NCBI RefSeq assembly: GCF_024609325.1
Contig: NZ_JANHMQ010000001.1
Coordinates: 1-64,000 of the forward strand
Source: Geothrix fuzhouensis
GTDB lineage: Bacteria; Acidobacteriota; Holophagae; Holophagales; Holophagaceae
DNA length: 64,000 nt
Direction: 5' to 3'
Part shown: positions 31,761 to 39,374 of the stretch, in pieces
Layout of the letters: every line of letters begins with the position of its first letter
Position numbering within the stretch: the first letter of the stretch is position 1
Program-made: the position numbers and the translations under genes
Notes under the pieces: generated by a model
Seen by the model: the letters and a program-made list of their open reading frames with translations, nothing else
Databases searched by the model: none
Told to the model about the DNA's origin: nothing

Positions 31761-33707
31761 ATGTTGCCCGACTCGATCTTCTTCGATGGCCGAATCCTCT
31801 TCCTCACGGAGGATCCGGAGCGGCTCCGCCGCCAGCTCGCGGGTGAGGACCTGGAGCTGGACGAAGCGCTTCCCCTGCGGGACCAGATCAGCACGGACGA
31901 GATCACGCCCGCCTTCATCTGCTACCACTTCGACGAGAAGCTTGGCGACTTCCCCTACTTGGGGTTGAAGTGCGGGGAGGCTTTCCCGGTGAAGGAGGGT
32001 ACCGTTCGCGCAGGCGGCTTCGCGGTCAGCGTGGCCGGGAAGCGCCGGGGCAAGGGAAGCAGCCGCGAGGCCAGTCCCTACGCGGAGCTGTGCGGGGGCA
32101 TCCGCCTGGTGATCGCGGAAAGCTTCGAGCGCATCTACCGCCAGAACGCCCAGAACCTGGGCCTGCTCACCAGCACGGACTTCGGCCTGATGCCGCGCCT
32201 CCGGCGGGGCGAGGCCATCCCCTTGGCGGAGTTCACCGCCAGCCTGGATCCAGTCACCGCCGAGATCGTGCGGCGCGGTGGCCTGTTCGCCTACAACGCC
32301 GCTCGTCTCCAAGGCGACGTGGTGCCACCGCTGCCCACCCATGCGCCGCGCCCCATGACCTACGCCGAGAAACTGCTGGCGCGCCACGCGGTGGTGGACG
32401 CGACGGCGGGCACGTTGGGCTTGCCGGTCGTGAAGTCCGGCGACGGCCTCTTCGTGAAGGCCGACTGGCGGTTCAGCCATGAGTACGTGACCCCAATGGC
32501 CGCCAGCTTCCTGGAGAAGGCCTTGGGGCCGGACGTCGTGTTGCGCGATCCGGCGTCCATCCTGGCCTTCCGCGATCACCTGACCTTCCTGCACCACAGC
32601 ATGAAGGCCGAGCACCGGGCCATGGGCCTGTTGACGGTGGCGGAGCGCCTGAAGCCAGTCCAGGAGGCCTTCTGCGCGAAGCATGGCATCCGGCTGCACG
32701 GTGAACTGAGCGACGGATCCGGCAGCGAGGGCATCTGCCACGCCATCATGGCCGAGCGCTATGCCCTTCCGGGTCAGGTGGTGGTGGGCACGGATTCGCA
32801 CACGCCCCATGCCGGGGCCCTGGGCTGCCTGGCCTTTGGGGTGGGCACCACGGACATCGCCAACGCCTGGGTGACGGGCGATGTGCGCGTCACCGTGCCA
32901 CCCACGCTGCGGGTGCGCCTGCACGGGCGGTTGCGCTCCGGCGTGTCCGCCAAGGACCTGGTGCTGCACCTGCTGGCCCAGCCCCTCATCCGCGAGGGCG
33001 GCGCCATCGGCCACGTCATCGAATATCAGGGCGAGGCTCTGGTGGAGCTCGATACCGATGAGCGCGCCACCCTCACCAACATGGCGGCCGAGATCGGCGG
33101 CTTCACGGGCCTGATTGCGCCGGATGCCGAGACCCTGCGCTTCGTGAAGGAACGCCGCGGCGAGGACCTGGACCTGGAACCCTGGATGCAGGGCGACGTG
33201 GGCGCCGAGTACGCCCACACCCTGGAGGTGGACTGCGCGGCGCTGGGCCCCATGCTGGCCCGCCCCGGCGACCCAGGGAACGGCGTGGCCCTGGCGGACC
33301 TGGGCGCAGCCGTGCCCATCCACATCGCCTACCTGGGCAGCTGCACGGGCGGCAAGCGCGAGGATCTGCGGCGGGCCTACGAGGTGGTGCGGGTTGCCGC
33401 GACCGAAGGGAGGCGCGTTCCGGAGGGCGTACAGTTCTTCGTGCAGTGCGGCAGTGAGGATGTCCGCCGGTTCGCCCAGGCGCAGGGCTGGATCGCGGCC
33501 TTCGAGGCCGTCGGGGCCGTGGTGCTGGGCAGCTCCTGCGGCGCCTGCATCAACGCCGGCCCTGGCGTCTCCACACGCCCTGACCAGGTGACCATCAGCG
33601 CCATCAACCGGAATTTCCCCGGGCGCAGCGGCCCCGGCCAGATGTGGCTGGCCAGTCCCGCCACTGTGGCCGCCAGCGCCCTGGCTGGGCGCATCACGGG
33701 GATCTGA
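31761..33707 (+). CDS. aconitase-family hydratase with swivel domain first
   Basis: A 648-residue [4Fe-4S] hydro-lyase. The N-terminal part (about residues 25-150) is the swivel domain, with STDEITPAFICYHF and KRRGKGSSREASPY, and LLTSTDFGL near its end. The catalytic core follows, with VVGTDSHTPHAGALGCLAFG, a cluster Cys in LGSCTGGKREDL and two more in GSSCGACINAGPG. Canonical aconitase A and LeuC-LeuD order is core then swivel; here it is reversed, as in the AcnB part and some related uncharacterised hydratases. The substrate may be citrate/isocitrate, isopropylmalate or another tricarboxylate. It stands alone. ATG 31761 is used, though GGAAGG abuts it; TTG 31764 is an alternative. Confidence 0.8.
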   Translation: MLPDSIFFDGRILFLTEDPERLRRQLAGEDLELDEALPLRDQISTDEITPAFICYHFDEKLGDFPYLGLKCGEAFPVKEGTVRAGGFAVSVAGKRRGKGSSREASPYAELCGGIRLVIAESFERIYRQNAQNLGLLTSTDFGLMPRLRRGEAIPLAEFTASLDPVTAEIVRRGGLFAYNAARLQGDVVPPLPTHAPRPMTYAEKLLARHAVVDATAGTLGLPVVKSGDGLFVKADWRFSHEYVTPMAASFLEKALGPDVVLRDPASILAFRDHLTFLHHSMKAEHRAMGLLTVAERLKPVQEAFCAKHGIRLHGELSDGSGSEGICHAIMAERYALPGQVVVGTDSHTPHAGALGCLAFGVGTTDIANAWVTGDVRVTVPPTLRVRLHGRLRSGVSAKDLVLHLLAQPLIREGGAIGHVIEYQGEALVELDTDERATLTNMAAEIGGFTGLIAPDAETLRFVKERRGEDLDLEPWMQGDVGAEYAHTLEVDCAALGPMLARPGDPGNGVALADLGAAVPIHIAYLGSCTGGKREDLRRAYEVVRVAATEGRRVPEGVQFFVQCGSEDVRRFAQAQGWIAAFEAVGAVVLGSSCGACINAGPGVSTRPDQVTISAINRNFPGRSGPGQMWLASPATVAASALAGRITGI

Positions 33708-33797
33708 GAAACACGGCTCACGTTCAGCGGGGAGCCCGTTAAGGTGGCTTGGGTGGGCCGCCAGCCAACCCCGACCCAGCTTACGGAGACTCCGTTC

Positions 33798-34679
33798 ATG
33801 CCATCCACTCGCCTTTATCCATTGCTCCTGGCCTCCGGATGGTTGTTCTCGGGAATCCCGGATTCAAGCCTGCCGGCCACGAATCCGCCCTCCGTGAAGA
33901 CGCCAGGAGAGGGCCTGGCGATGGGTTCGCCCACTGACCCTGATCGTTTCTCCAACCTGCCCAAGCTGCTCTTCGACGATGCGGGTCATGTCGTCACCGC
34001 CCCGGCCCGCTGGGACCGGTCGGACTGGCTCACGGCCGGGGTGAGCGCCGCGGCGGTTCTGGGCACGGCCCTGCTGCTGGATCGCCCCACGGATCAGGCC
34101 GTGGTGAGGAATGCCAACGGCTCCTGGGACCGCGGAGCCAAGGCCGTCCAAAATCTAGGCGGTACCCCGAGTGTGCTGATCGCGGGAGGGACCTACCTCG
34201 CCGGCATCGCCTTCAAGGATCCTGAAGTCCGGGCCACGGGCATCGACACCATGGTGACGATGGGGCTCGCCCAGCTCTTGATCGTCCTGCCGCTCAAGGC
34301 GGTCGTGGGCCGGTCCAGGCCGATCGAGGACCAGGGCACGCACGATTTCCATCCCCTGCGCCGGGGGCAATCCTTCCCCTCCGGCCACACCACCCAGGCG
34401 TTCGCCTTGGCTGCGGTCATCTCCGAGCACGCGGACCGTCCTTGGGTTACCGGGCTTTCCTACGGACTCGCCAGCCTGGTGGGCGTGGCCCGCGGGGAGC
34501 AGCGCCAGCACTTCCTGTCCGACGTGGTGGCGGGTGGGCTGATCGGTACCTTCGTCGGGAAGGCCGTGGTGGCCCACAATCAGGCCTTGCGGGCCCATGC
34601 GCGCTCGAAGCTGTCCGTATCCTTTACACCCCTTGTGGCGCCAGGCACCTACGGAATCAGCGTGGCCATGACGTTCTGA
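33798..34679 (+). CDS. PAP2 superfamily membrane phosphatase
   Basis: A 293-residue membrane protein with a signal-like N-terminus (LYPLLLASGWLFSG). The three PAP2 motifs are clear: KAVVGRSRP, FPSGHTTQAFA and a third one read as ARGEQRQHFLSDVVAG with the catalytic His and Asp. Such enzymes dephosphorylate phosphatidate, undecaprenyl pyrophosphate or lipid A phosphates at the periplasmic face. The next gene, on the other strand, is diacylglycerol kinase, whose product is a PAP2 substrate; the two coding regions overlap by 23 bases at their 3' ends. Confidence 0.88.
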   Translation: MPSTRLYPLLLASGWLFSGIPDSSLPATNPPSVKTPGEGLAMGSPTDPDRFSNLPKLLFDDAGHVVTAPARWDRSDWLTAGVSAAAVLGTALLLDRPTDQAVVRNANGSWDRGAKAVQNLGGTPSVLIAGGTYLAGIAFKDPEVRATGIDTMVTMGLAQLLIVLPLKAVVGRSRPIEDQGTHDFHPLRRGQSFPSGHTTQAFALAAVISEHADRPWVTGLSYGLASLVGVARGEQRQHFLSDVVAGGLIGTFVGKAVVAHNQALRAHARSKLSVSFTPLVAPGTYGISVAMTF

Positions 34680-35028
34680 CGAACATCGACCAGAGGAAGG
34701 CGAGGAAGGTTCCCGCCGCGCTCAAGCTGAAGATGAGGACTGCGCCCGCAGCACAGTCTTTCGATACCTTGATGGCTGGGTGGATCTCGGGGTGAAGGTG
34801 GTCGAGGGCATGCTCCAGGGCCGTGTTGAAGAGCTCGGCGGCGAGCACCAGTCCGCAGTTCATCAGCAGCAGTGCCCACCAGATCGCCGCCGGTCGCATC
34901 CCGATCAGCACCGCGACCACCCCCAGCGCCATCAGGCTCTGGAAGCGGAAACTGGCCTCCTGGCGCCAGGCGGTACGGATCCCCTGGAGGCTGTACGAAA
35001 GGCGCTTGGGAAACGACTGGTTCTTCAT
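34657..35028 (-). CDS. dgkA: diacylglycerol kinase DgkA
   Basis: A 123-residue integral membrane kinase that phosphorylates diacylglycerol (or undecaprenol) with ATP. Three hydrophobic helices are visible, with the catalytic and metal-binding ELFNTALEHALD in the family position and KVSKDCAAGAVLIFSL following. The amphipathic N-terminal helix (RLSYSLQGIRTAWRQEASFR) is also typical. ATG 35028 is chosen since the frame upstream has no family similarity. It is convergent with the PAP2 gene and divergent from the Ldt-Mur ligase fusion. Confidence 0.92.
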   Translation of the reverse strand: MKNQSFPKRLSYSLQGIRTAWRQEASFRFQSLMALGVVAVLIGMRPAAIWWALLLMNCGLVLAAELFNTALEHALDHLHPEIHPAIKVSKDCAAGAVLIFSLSAAGTFLAFLWSMFVRTSWPR

Positions 35029-35154
35029 GCGGGCCCTTGGGTGGTAGCTAGCATTGTGACACCGTAGCTCCCCGGGCCCGCCGTTCCCCTTCTCACCGAA
35101 TCTGTGTGAATCTGTGGAATCTCTGGACCTGACGCTTTCTCCGGGAATGCCTAG

Positions 35155-37089
35155 ATGCTCGACCCCGTACACGCCGCCCGCTACCGGGCCTTGATCCTGG
35201 CCAACCTGGCACGCCGAGGCACGCCTCCTTTGGCGCGCAACTCCAGGGTCCTGGTGGTGGACACGGCCCGGCAGCGCCTGGGTCTGCTGGAGGATGGCCG
35301 CCTGGCGTTCGAGGCCGTCATCTCCACGGCGGCCAATGGCCTGGGCTGCGAGGAGAACTCACTCTGCACGCCCACAGGCTGGCACCGCATCCATGCACGC
35401 ATCGGCGCGGGCTCGGAACCCGGCACCGTCTTTCGTGCCCGGGAGGCTACAGGCGAAGTCTGGCGGAGTGAACCGCGCGAGGAGGACTTGATCCTCACCC
35501 GTGTGCTCACGCTGGATGGTCTAGAGGACGGCTGGAACCGCGGCCCGGGCCGGGACTCCCTGGCGCGCTTCATCTACCTGCATGGGACGAACCAGGAACA
35601 CCAGCTGGGCCAGCCCGTATCTCACGGCTGCGTGCGGCTCGCCAACGCCGATATGGCGGACCTTTTCGAGCGCGTTGCGGAGGGCGATGTGGTGCTCATC
35701 GCCGAAGCTCTGCCAGGCGATGGTCTGGGGCTCGGCCGCCTGCATTTCGCGGGTGTGGCGGGCAGCGGCATGAGCGCCCTAGCCCAGTTCGCGGCCATGA
35801 AGGGCAGCCGGGCCAGCGGCAGCGACCGCAGCTTCGACCGGGGCCAGCGGCCCGAGGCTCGCGCCCAGTTGGAGGCTCTGGGGGTGGTGATCCTTCCTCA
35901 AGATGGTTCCGGCCTGGAAGGCGACTGTGCGGCCCTGGTGGTGTCCACGGCTGTCGAGGATGAGGTGCCGGACGTGGCGGGGGCCCGGCGCCTGGGCGTG
36001 CCGGTGCTGCATCGCTCTGAACTCCTGGCGCACTTCGTGTCACGGTACCGCACGGTGGCCGTGACGGGCACCAGTGGCAAGTCCACCACCGTGGCCATGG
36101 TGTTCGAGATTCTGCGCGGGGCGGGGCTGGATCCCTCCGTCATCACCGGCGGCGAGCTGGTGGCCCTGCAGCGGGAGGGCCACTGGGGCAATGCCTGGGC
36201 GGGGGTTTCCGATTTTCTCGTCATCGAAGCCGATGAAAGCGACGGTTCCGTGGTGCGCTACCACCCGGCCGTGGGTGTGCTGCTCAATCTCCAAAAGGAT
36301 CACAAGGAGATGGACCTCGTGGCGGAGATGTTCCGCACTTTCCGAGCCCAGGCACGCGAGGCGGTCGTGGTGGGCGAGGCGGGAAACTTGGCGGAGTTCG
36401 CCGCGGGCGCCACCCTGTTCGGATTCAACGCTGGAGCGGATCCCCGCGCCGAGGACCTGAAGCTCGCGGCCGATGGCTCAACCTTCTCGGTGCGTGGGGT
36501 GCGCTTCCGCCTGCCCATGCCGGGTCGGCATAACGTGGAGAACGCCCTCGCAGCCATCGCGGCCTGCGCGACCCTGGGCGTCCCAATGGCGGCCATGGTG
36601 GCCCCACTGGCCGGCTTTCAGGGCGTCGCCCGGCGCTTCCAGGTGCTGGGCGTGCGGCGAGGCGTCACCGTAGTGGACGACTTCGGGCACAACCCCGCCA
36701 AGGTGTCGGCCTCGATCCGGGCCGCGCATCTGCGGACCGCCGCAACGGGAGGTCGCGTGCTGGCGGTCTTCCAGCCCCACGGCTTCGGACCGCTGAAGTT
36801 CCTCCGGGCCGAGTTCGTGGAGGCCTTCGCGGCTGAGCTGGCGCCGCTGGACCGGCTCTGGTTCCTGGACGTCTTCTACGCTGGAGGCACGGCCGCCATG
36901 GATATCAGCAGCGCCGATGTGATCGGAGACATCGCCACCCGCGGAGTGGCCGCCGAGTGGGCACCCTCGCGAGAATGCCTTGTGGAGCGGCTGGCCGCAG
37001 AGGCGAAGGCGGGCGACCTCATCCTGGTGATGGGTGCACGGGATCCCTCGTTGACGGACCTGACCAGGGCCATCCTGGAAGCGCTCTGA
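35155..37089 (+). CDS. L,D-transpeptidase fused to a MurC/Mpl-type Mur ligase
   Basis: A 644-residue two-domain protein. Residues about 28-185 are a YkuD L,D-transpeptidase domain: VLVVDTARQRLGLLEDG, YLHGTN with His143, and SHGCVRLANADM with nucleophile Cys159. From about residue 193 it continues as a complete Mur ligase: GVAGSGMSALA, ATP loop GTSGKS (305-310), EADESDGS, NLQKDHKEMD, PGRHNVENALAAIAA and VVDDFGHNP. Mpl joins recycled tripeptide to UDP-MurNAc; MurC adds L-Ala. L,D-transpeptidases act in the periplasm while Mur ligases are cytoplasmic. There is no signal peptide or membrane helix, so the YkuD domain may act in the cytoplasm, for example on muropeptides. No stop or frameshift separates the domains. 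Confidence 0.85.
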   Translation: MLDPVHAARYRALILANLARRGTPPLARNSRVLVVDTARQRLGLLEDGRLAFEAVISTAANGLGCEENSLCTPTGWHRIHARIGAGSEPGTVFRAREATGEVWRSEPREEDLILTRVLTLDGLEDGWNRGPGRDSLARFIYLHGTNQEHQLGQPVSHGCVRLANADMADLFERVAEGDVVLIAEALPGDGLGLGRLHFAGVAGSGMSALAQFAAMKGSRASGSDRSFDRGQRPEARAQLEALGVVILPQDGSGLEGDCAALVVSTAVEDEVPDVAGARRLGVPVLHRSELLAHFVSRYRTVAVTGTSGKSTTVAMVFEILRGAGLDPSVITGGELVALQREGHWGNAWAGVSDFLVIEADESDGSVVRYHPAVGVLLNLQKDHKEMDLVAEMFRTFRAQAREAVVVGEAGNLAEFAAGATLFGFNAGADPRAEDLKLAADGSTFSVRGVRFRLPMPGRHNVENALAAIAACATLGVPMAAMVAPLAGFQGVARRFQVLGVRRGVTVVDDFGHNPAKVSASIRAAHLRTAATGGRVLAVFQPHGFGPLKFLRAEFVEAFAAELAPLDRLWFLDVFYAGGTAAMDISSADVIGDIATRGVAAEWAPSRECLVERLAAEAKAGDLILVMGARDPSLTDLTRAILEAL

Positions 37090-37107
37090 GCGGGGAAAGG
37101 AATGGTT

Positions 37108-37179
37108 AACCGCAGATGGCGCAGATGGCGCAGAAAAAACCGGATGGGCTCATCTGCGAAATCTGCGACATCTGCGGTT
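37108..37179. repeat. intergenic inverted repeat (AACCGCAGATG type)
   Basis: The left arm AACCGCAGATGGCGCAGATG... (37108-37134) is matched by the inverse of ...CATCTGCGGTT (ending 37179) with about three mismatches over 27 bases and a 17-base loop. Each arm is itself built of a short GCAGATGGC repeat. The element fills most of the gap before mazG and could form a long RNA hairpin. A single half-arm of similar style (TCTGTGTGAATCTGTGG) stands at 35101. Confidence 0.8.
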
Positions 37180-37217
37180 CAAGAACAAAAGCCTTCATCT
37201 CGCGGTACCCTCGGAGC

Positions 37218-38006
37218 ATGGAACCCACGACCCTCCGCGCTGTCATGGCCGCGCTCCGCAAGCCGGAGACGGGCTGCCCCTGGGACCTGAAGCAGACCCA
37301 CGCCTCGCTGGCCCGCTACCTGCGCGAGGAGGCGGCGGAGGTGCTGGACGCCCTGGCGGCCCATCAGGCCGACGATCCCGCCACCGAGGCGCACCTCTGT
37401 GAGGAACTGGGCGACCTGTGGTTGCAGATCGCCTTCCACGCCCAACTGGCGGCGGATCGTGGCGCCTGGGACATCCACGAGGTCGAGCGCACCGTGGTGG
37501 AGAAGCTGGTGCGGCGGCACCCCCATGTCTTCGCAGAGGTCAGTGTCGAGGGTGCCGATGAGGTGCTTACCAACTGGGCCGCCATCAAGCGGGAAGAGAA
37601 GGGCCTCCACGGCGAGGAGCCGCGCCTGCTGGAAGGCATCCCGGCCTCGCTGTCGCCCATGGAGGAGGCCCTGGAGATCGGTCGCCGCTGCGCCAAGGTG
37701 GGCTTCGAGTGGCCGGATATGGAAGGCGTGCTCGACAAGGTGAAGGAGGAGGTCGCGGAGCTGCAGGCCGAGTCCGACCCCGTCAGGGTTGAGGAGGAGT
37801 TCGGCGACGTGCTGTTCAGCCTCATGCAGTGGGCCCGGAAAATGGGCGTGGACCCTGACACGGCGCTGCGCCGCCAGATGACGCGCTTCAAGGGCCGCTT
37901 CACTTCGGTGGAGGATGACGCCCGGACCGCCGGCGGCTGGGAGAAACGGAACCTCGATCAGATGGAAGCGGCCTGGCAAGCTGCCAAGCGAAAGGCAAAG
38001 CCATGA
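37218..38006 (+). CDS. mazG: nucleoside triphosphate pyrophosphohydrolase MazG
   Basis: Hydrolyses (d)NTPs to NMP and PPi; house-cleaning of non-canonical nucleotides and control of (p)ppGpp are the known roles. The 262-residue protein has two MazG domains: the first with CPWDLKQTHASLARYLREEAAEV and EELGDLWLQI, the second with EEALEIGRRCAKVGFEWPD and EEEFGDVLFSLMQWAR. The EExxE metal-binding pattern is present in each. ATG 37218 puts METTL-like start (MEPTTLRAVMAAL) at the N-terminus; the frame extends back into the inverted repeat but that is not coding. The next gene overlaps by four bases. Confidence 0.92.
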   Translation: MEPTTLRAVMAALRKPETGCPWDLKQTHASLARYLREEAAEVLDALAAHQADDPATEAHLCEELGDLWLQIAFHAQLAADRGAWDIHEVERTVVEKLVRRHPHVFAEVSVEGADEVLTNWAAIKREEKGLHGEEPRLLEGIPASLSPMEEALEIGRRCAKVGFEWPDMEGVLDKVKEEVAELQAESDPVRVEEEFGDVLFSLMQWARKMGVDPDTALRRQMTRFKGRFTSVEDDARTAGGWEKRNLDQMEAAWQAAKRKAKP

Positions 38007-38518
38007 TGGCGATGCTGCTGTTGGCGCCCCGGACCGGAAGCCCGGCGCCGATCTGGATTCCGTTTGTATTGTTCCCGCTGGTGTTCCTCGGAGCGTCCCT
38101 ACTATCCTCGCGCCTCCTGGGTGTGTTCCAGCTCTACCGGGACTTCCCGGCGGACCAGGCCGATTCCATCGAGACCAACCTGGGCTGGATCCAGATCGAG
38201 TTCGGGGTCTGGCGGGGGCACTCGCCCATGTCTGTAAAGGCTGGTCGGCGCTGCCTCCACATCAAGCAGCCCTTTCCCTTCCAGCCGCTGTTCTGGCTCG
38301 GGCCGGCCTCCATTCCCTGGGACCAGATTCGCGTGATGCAGGAGGCCGGGACAGACTGGTGGGCCTTCTGGAAGGCGGCAGAATTCGCGCTGGGGCCCGA
38401 GGACCGACGCATCCGCATCCGCGGCCGATCCGCCAGGAAGGTCCAGGCGGAAGTAGAGACGCGGCAAGGTCGAGTGGGGAACCTTCCCCTCCCGACCGCC
38501 GCCATCCGGCCCAGATGA
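38003..38518 (+). CDS. membrane-anchored protein of unknown function
   Basis: A 171-residue protein beginning inside the mazG stop (ATGA). A hydrophobic N-terminus (IWIPFVLFPLVFLGASLLSS) anchors it, and the rest is soluble with many Trp, Phe and Pro residues (IKQPFPFQPLFWLGPASIPWDQI). It has no recognised family; the tail region resembles small PH-like membrane domains of the 'bPH' style, which is only a weak impression. Probably co-transcribed with mazG. Confidence 0.6.
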   Translation: MMAMLLLAPRTGSPAPIWIPFVLFPLVFLGASLLSSRLLGVFQLYRDFPADQADSIETNLGWIQIEFGVWRGHSPMSVKAGRRCLHIKQPFPFQPLFWLGPASIPWDQIRVMQEAGTDWWAFWKAAEFALGPEDRRIRIRGRSARKVQAEVETRQGRVGNLPLPTAAIRPR

Positions 38519-38563
38519 CCAGCTTCAGCCATCACTCAAGATGGAATGGAGGAAACGTCCCTC

Positions 38564-39316
38564 CTACTTCTTGATCACCTTCGCATCCTCGATGATCACG
38601 GCGTAGCTGTAGCCGGCGCCGAAGTCCCTGCTGGTTTGGACCGTGCCTCGGATAGTCACCGTGTCGCCCGCTGCCGCCTCGTCCTGGCTGGTGACGGTGA
38701 TGTCATTCGTGCCCTTCTTCTTGTCGCCGCTGCCGTCCTGGAGGTGCAGCCAGTTCTTGCCCAGGATGCCTTTGCTGTATTTCACGACCTTGCCGCGCAG
38801 GGTGACGCTCTTCCCCTTGAGGCTGTCCTTCTGGGCCCAGATTTCAGAGACGGTGCGGGCCTCCGCGCCGGGGGCCTTCGCCACTTTCCCGACCTTGACA
38901 ACCTTGGCGGGCTGAGTACCCTGGGCGTGGGGGTTGGCCCCGGCCGCCGGAGTGGCGGCACCCGCCGTGGCGAGGGTGCCGAAATACACCTCGGCAAAGG
39001 TCCGCTTCAAGGTCTTGGATTCGAAGTCCGTCATCAGCACAGCATTGGCGACGGTGACCTCGGAGCCCTTCTCGGCCTTGGCTTCGGGAACGGCGGTCCA
39101 TACTTCGCCCTTCGCGGTCTTCAGGCGGAGGTAGCAGTAGGGCGAAGCCTCGAGGCGCTCCAGCACCTTGCCGGTCAGGTCCTCACCCTTGGGCATTTGG
39201 GCTCCCGTGGGATGAGGGGCAGGGGCTGCGGCCTGGGGCGGGGTGGTCGCCATGGTGTTCGAGCTGAAACCCGCCATCACCGAAGCGACGAGGATGAGGG
39301 TGAGGGGGCTGGGCAT
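38564..39316 (-). CDS. exported OB-fold domain protein
   Basis: A 250-residue protein with a signal peptide (TLILVASVMAGFSSNTMA). Two modules are visible: an N-terminal one with GKVLERLEASPYCYLRLKTAKGEVW and a C-terminal one with KGKSVTLRGKVVKYSKGILGKNWLHLQDGSG, the latter typical of bacterial OB-fold 'nucleic acid-binding-like' proteins exported to the periplasm. A Pro/Ala linker separates them. Such proteins occur beside cytochrome genes in metal reducers, but the role is unknown. AGGAG precedes the ATG. Confidence 0.7.
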   Translation of the reverse strand: MPSPLTLILVASVMAGFSSNTMATTPPQAAAPAPHPTGAQMPKGEDLTGKVLERLEASPYCYLRLKTAKGEVWTAVPEAKAEKGSEVTVANAVLMTDFESKTLKRTFAEVYFGTLATAGAATPAAGANPHAQGTQPAKVVKVGKVAKAPGAEARTVSEIWAQKDSLKGKSVTLRGKVVKYSKGILGKNWLHLQDGSGDKKKGTNDITVTSQDEAAAGDTVTIRGTVQTSRDFGAGYSYAVIIEDAKVIKK

Positions 39317-39374
39317 GGGGGAACTCCTAGGTGGAGGGCTGTGGGAATGCCAACAGGATTGGAGGCGTTCAGGA

